DNA of 64,000 nt from Elymus sibiricus. Its lineage: Eukaryota > Streptophyta > Magnoliopsida > Poales > Poaceae. Each line of letters begins with the position of its first letter. Position 1 is the first letter of the stretch. Positions 61,884-64,000 of the stretch are shown one piece after another. The stretch spans positions 400,733,630-400,797,629 of the forward strand of contig CM077668.1 in assembly GCA_039707655.1 (NCBI GenBank), in the 5' to 3' direction. The notes below the pieces were generated by a model, which saw nothing but the letters and a program-made list of their open reading frames with translations, did not search any database and was not told the DNA's origin. The translations under genes were made by a program, and so were the position numbers.

Positions 61884-62868
61884 GCGCTGCTCTCGAATGA
61901 ATGATCGTTTTCTTTTTCCTTTTGGAATTCAGATGGATACAATGAAATTTAGAAGCATTCTACTGAGAGAAGCACGAAGGGAATCGCGCTGAAGCAGAAT
62001 GAAATCTCAATCAACTTCAGATGCATTTGCAACTGAACAGTGTCCTGCTTGTTACAACTTGGGCAATGTACAGATCCCTGGTGTAGAATTTGAGCAATGT
62101 ATCGCACGCTGTTTGTCTAAACCATTTACATTCTTCCATGAAGCAATTACAGCAAACCATTTGCAATAACAGTTTCACCCGGAAAGAAGCATTTGTGCTC
62201 ATCTATGCCAGCACAACTTAGCTGATCTTTCACTATGTATGCATAGCTAACTGTCTTATCATCCTCAAGGGCACTCCTAAAGCATTGTGTCGCGGCGAGC
62301 CTGGGCAGCGATGCACCACCGAAGTGCGGCGGTCTAAGAGAATGAGACCAATGCCTAATGCATACCCCTACTCACTAGAATGAGACCAATGCCAAGTTGA
62401 ACTCATGCTGACAACAACAAACTTCACACCATGAATGAAACTGCAGCTGGACAAAACAGAAATGCCATACCCCTACTTTACTGGAATAGCCCTGCTGACA
62501 GAACAGAATTGCTACTACTAACATTTTATCTAAACCAATCTGTTACTTCTTCCACCAGCATCCAGCCACATATGACTTGGTTTGGCACAAACAACCTCAT
62601 CATGTAATATCACCCTGCAGAAAGCTTGCCTTATAGAAGTAGGTCTTTCAGCTGCTGCCACAACACAAATTCTAGCTAGGCACCAGTAGTGTTCTAGTAC
62701 AAGTGGCACGGCGCGGCGCCACGCTACCATTAAATTACATAGATCCTTTCATCCTTTGTCCTGTTGAGTAGTACTTGAGGTCAAAAGGGTCAGCAAATTC
62801 AAAATCAGAAGCTAGCTTGTGGCTGTGAACTGTAGAATCCCCGTCAGCGAGCAGGCTGTTCAAGAGCT
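61884..62868. other. Intergenic sequence between the PURH MITE and the F-box fragment
   Basis: Moderate AT content, no convincing exon. It probably contains the 3' UTR of the minus-strand F-box/FBD-like gene on its right part. Short open frames near 62017 and 62530 lack domain features. Confidence 0.45.
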
Positions 62869-63462
62869 CTAGTTTGCAAGCTTTGCTTTTCCATTAGCGC
62901 TGGTCAGAGGCTTCAGCTTGGCGCTCACATTATCAACCCCTGTGGAGAAACATTCCCTGGTCACCACAACCACCATCTGCTCCAGCACCCGAGCTCTCTC
63001 CACGATGAACTTGAGGAAAGTAACCTCGCTTCTCGTTCCTCTGAACTCGTAAAAGAACACTTTCTTCATGCACTCCATGACGCATTTGATGGGACCGCCT
63101 TCCTGCCAGAACCTGAGATTGACCTTGCCAGTGGACTCTTCAGATATGCGGCGGGACTGCAGATGAAATCGATCAGCATACATACATTGATACATAGATG
63201 AGGTATCTTATCTACGAGGACGGCAATTAACATGCAGCAGCAGGACAGCAGTTATATAACTGATCTGGTTCACAGTTCAGAGTTCTGACCATGCATAAAC
63301 ATAGCCACTGCCCACTAGTATTGCAAAATCGCCGATGGGCGTCTCCACGTTAGGGAAGCATCTGAGAAAGCCAGGCACTTTCTTGACAACATTTCGGATA
63401 CCGAACTGCACCTCTATCGCCAAAATCTGGACACTAGGGACAATGTTCTCCTTGCTCCCAGC
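62869..63462 (-). CDS. C-terminal exons of an F-box/LRR/FBD-like gene (partial)
   Basis: Two minus-strand exons. The upstream one starts at 63462 after acceptor TTGCATTGCAG and encodes AGSKENIVPSVQILAIEVQ...GFLRCFPNVET, typical of the LRR end in plant F-box/FBD proteins. Its donor is unclear, between about 63280 and 63345. The last exon runs 63156-62869 after acceptor ATCTGCAG and encodes VNLRFWQEGGPIKCVMECMK, then FYEFRGTRSEVTFLKFIVER and EQMVVVVTREC, matching the FBD pattern (a conserved strand, then a region on the neighbouring exon's residues), with a TAG stop. F-box proteins are substrate adaptors of SCF ubiquitin ligases. The F-box and most LRRs are not in view. An Au-like SINE lies about 90 bases upstream of the first exon seen, inside a probable intron. 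The gene may be functional or a remnant. Confidence 0.6.
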
Positions 63463-63555
63463 CTGCAATGCAACCAAGGACAAAGAAACTAATTCAGATC
63501 ATGCATTGGCATTATTAACTGACACAGCCTAGCTACACATGCAAATTACCACCAC

Positions 63556-63783
63556 AACAGTGTTGGACAGCCCGGTACATGTATCTCCCGCTTGCGCAAG
63601 GTCCGGAAAAGGGTCTGACCACTTTGGGTCTATTGTATGCAATCTTTCCCTACATTTCTGCAAGAGTCTGTTACCGGGACTTGAACCCGTGACCTCATGG
63701 TCACAAGGCAGCAGCTTTACCACTGCGCCAAGGCTCCCCATGACCTCATGGTCACAAGGCAGCAACTTTACCACTGCGCCAAG
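63556..63783 (-). mobile_element. Au-like SINE with a duplicated tRNA-derived head
   Basis: Minus strand from about 63739: GGAGCCTTGGCGCAGTGGTA (A-box), GGTCACGGGTTCAAGTCCC (B-box), then the Au-specific body (AGACCCAAAGTGGTCAGACC, CGCAAGCGGGAGATACATG, CCGGGCTGTCCAACA). About 44 bases of the head (CTTGGCGCAGTGGTAAAG to CATGAGGTCA) are repeated directly at 63740-63783. Au SINEs are known from Aegilops and wheat. The A- and B-boxes form an internal RNA polymerase III promoter. It is not a functional tRNA: the cloverleaf cannot be completed. Confidence 0.85.
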
Positions 63784-63789
63784 TCAGGG

Positions 63790-63962
63790 TGTGCAAAACC
63801 GAACCAAAAACTGAAAACCGTACCAGAAAAACCAAACCGAACCGAAATTTCGGTTTTTTCAGGTTTTGGTTTTGGTTTCAGTTTCCAAATATGCAAACCG
63901 TTGGACCTTCGGTTTTTTCGGTTAGAAACCGAATGGTTTTCGGTTAAACCGAAATAACCAAA
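63790..63962. repeat. CGGTTT/AACCGA-rich low-complexity tract
   Basis: Alternating aaccgaacc and cggttttcggtt blocks with local inverted symmetry (ccgaaatttcgg at about 63840). This is a common simple-sequence type in plant genomes, next to the duplicated SINE head. No coding role is seen. Confidence 0.6.
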
Positions 63963-64000
63963 ACTTGCTCCACCAGTGCAAAGATTTGAGCTATCCCTCC

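Noticed and set aside
63663..63739. A tRNA gene read on the minus strand
   Set aside because: A- and B-box sequences are present but no complete cloverleaf or acceptor stem forms, and the sequence continues into an Au SINE body.

Overview
The window looks like nuclear DNA from a Triticeae grass (wheat, Aegilops, barley or a relative). It is dominated by nested LTR retrotransposons of a type common in that tribe, it carries an Au-type SINE, and its genes have many short exons with GT/AG introns. There is nothing bacterial or organellar in it. All family names are from memory and by-eye comparison; no search was run.

Layout. About 55 kb is a head-to-tail tandem segmental duplication. Unit A (1-23737) enters from outside the window. 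Unit B (23738-54975) repeats it almost base for base, at an offset of about 25.29 kb on the left and 31.26 kb further right. Each unit holds, left to right: (i) a minus-strand Ty3/gypsy-like element encoding only Gag and an aspartic protease; (ii) a short unrecognised minus-strand gene fragment; (iii) the last exon of a two-B3-domain gene; (iv) a large gypsy-like element inserted inside exon 3 of that gene, itself carrying a nested solo LTR; (v) exons 2 and 1 and the leader of the B3 gene; (vi) a GC-rich element with inverted-repeat ends; (vii) a degenerate AAATGTT-type repeat array. With one copy of the 5-bp target duplication removed, the split B3 exon reads through in frame, so a host gene was broken by the retrotransposon and the broken gene was then duplicated.

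The two units differ in one main way. In unit A the exon-3 element is LTR-internal-LTR. In unit B it is LTR-internal-LTR-internal-LTR. Marker differences show that unit A's single internal region matches unit B's first internal on its left and the second on its right, switching near 10.81-10.83 kb. The simplest reading is that the three-LTR form came first and unit A lost one period by recombination.

Right of the duplication (54976-64000) the sequence is single copy here. It starts with polypurine DNA and a TGCCATGG-rich array. Next comes an apparently intact 11-exon plus-strand gene for the bifunctional purine enzyme AICAR transformylase/IMP cyclohydrolase (PurH/ATIC, 56725-61028, 596 codons plus stop, with a plastid-type leader). 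It is followed by a fold-back MITE, the C-terminal exons of a minus-strand F-box/FBD-like gene, an Au-like SINE with a duplicated head, and a CGGTTT-rich tract. The purine gene is the only complete host gene; the rest records repeated insertion, recombination and duplication of a locus next to it.
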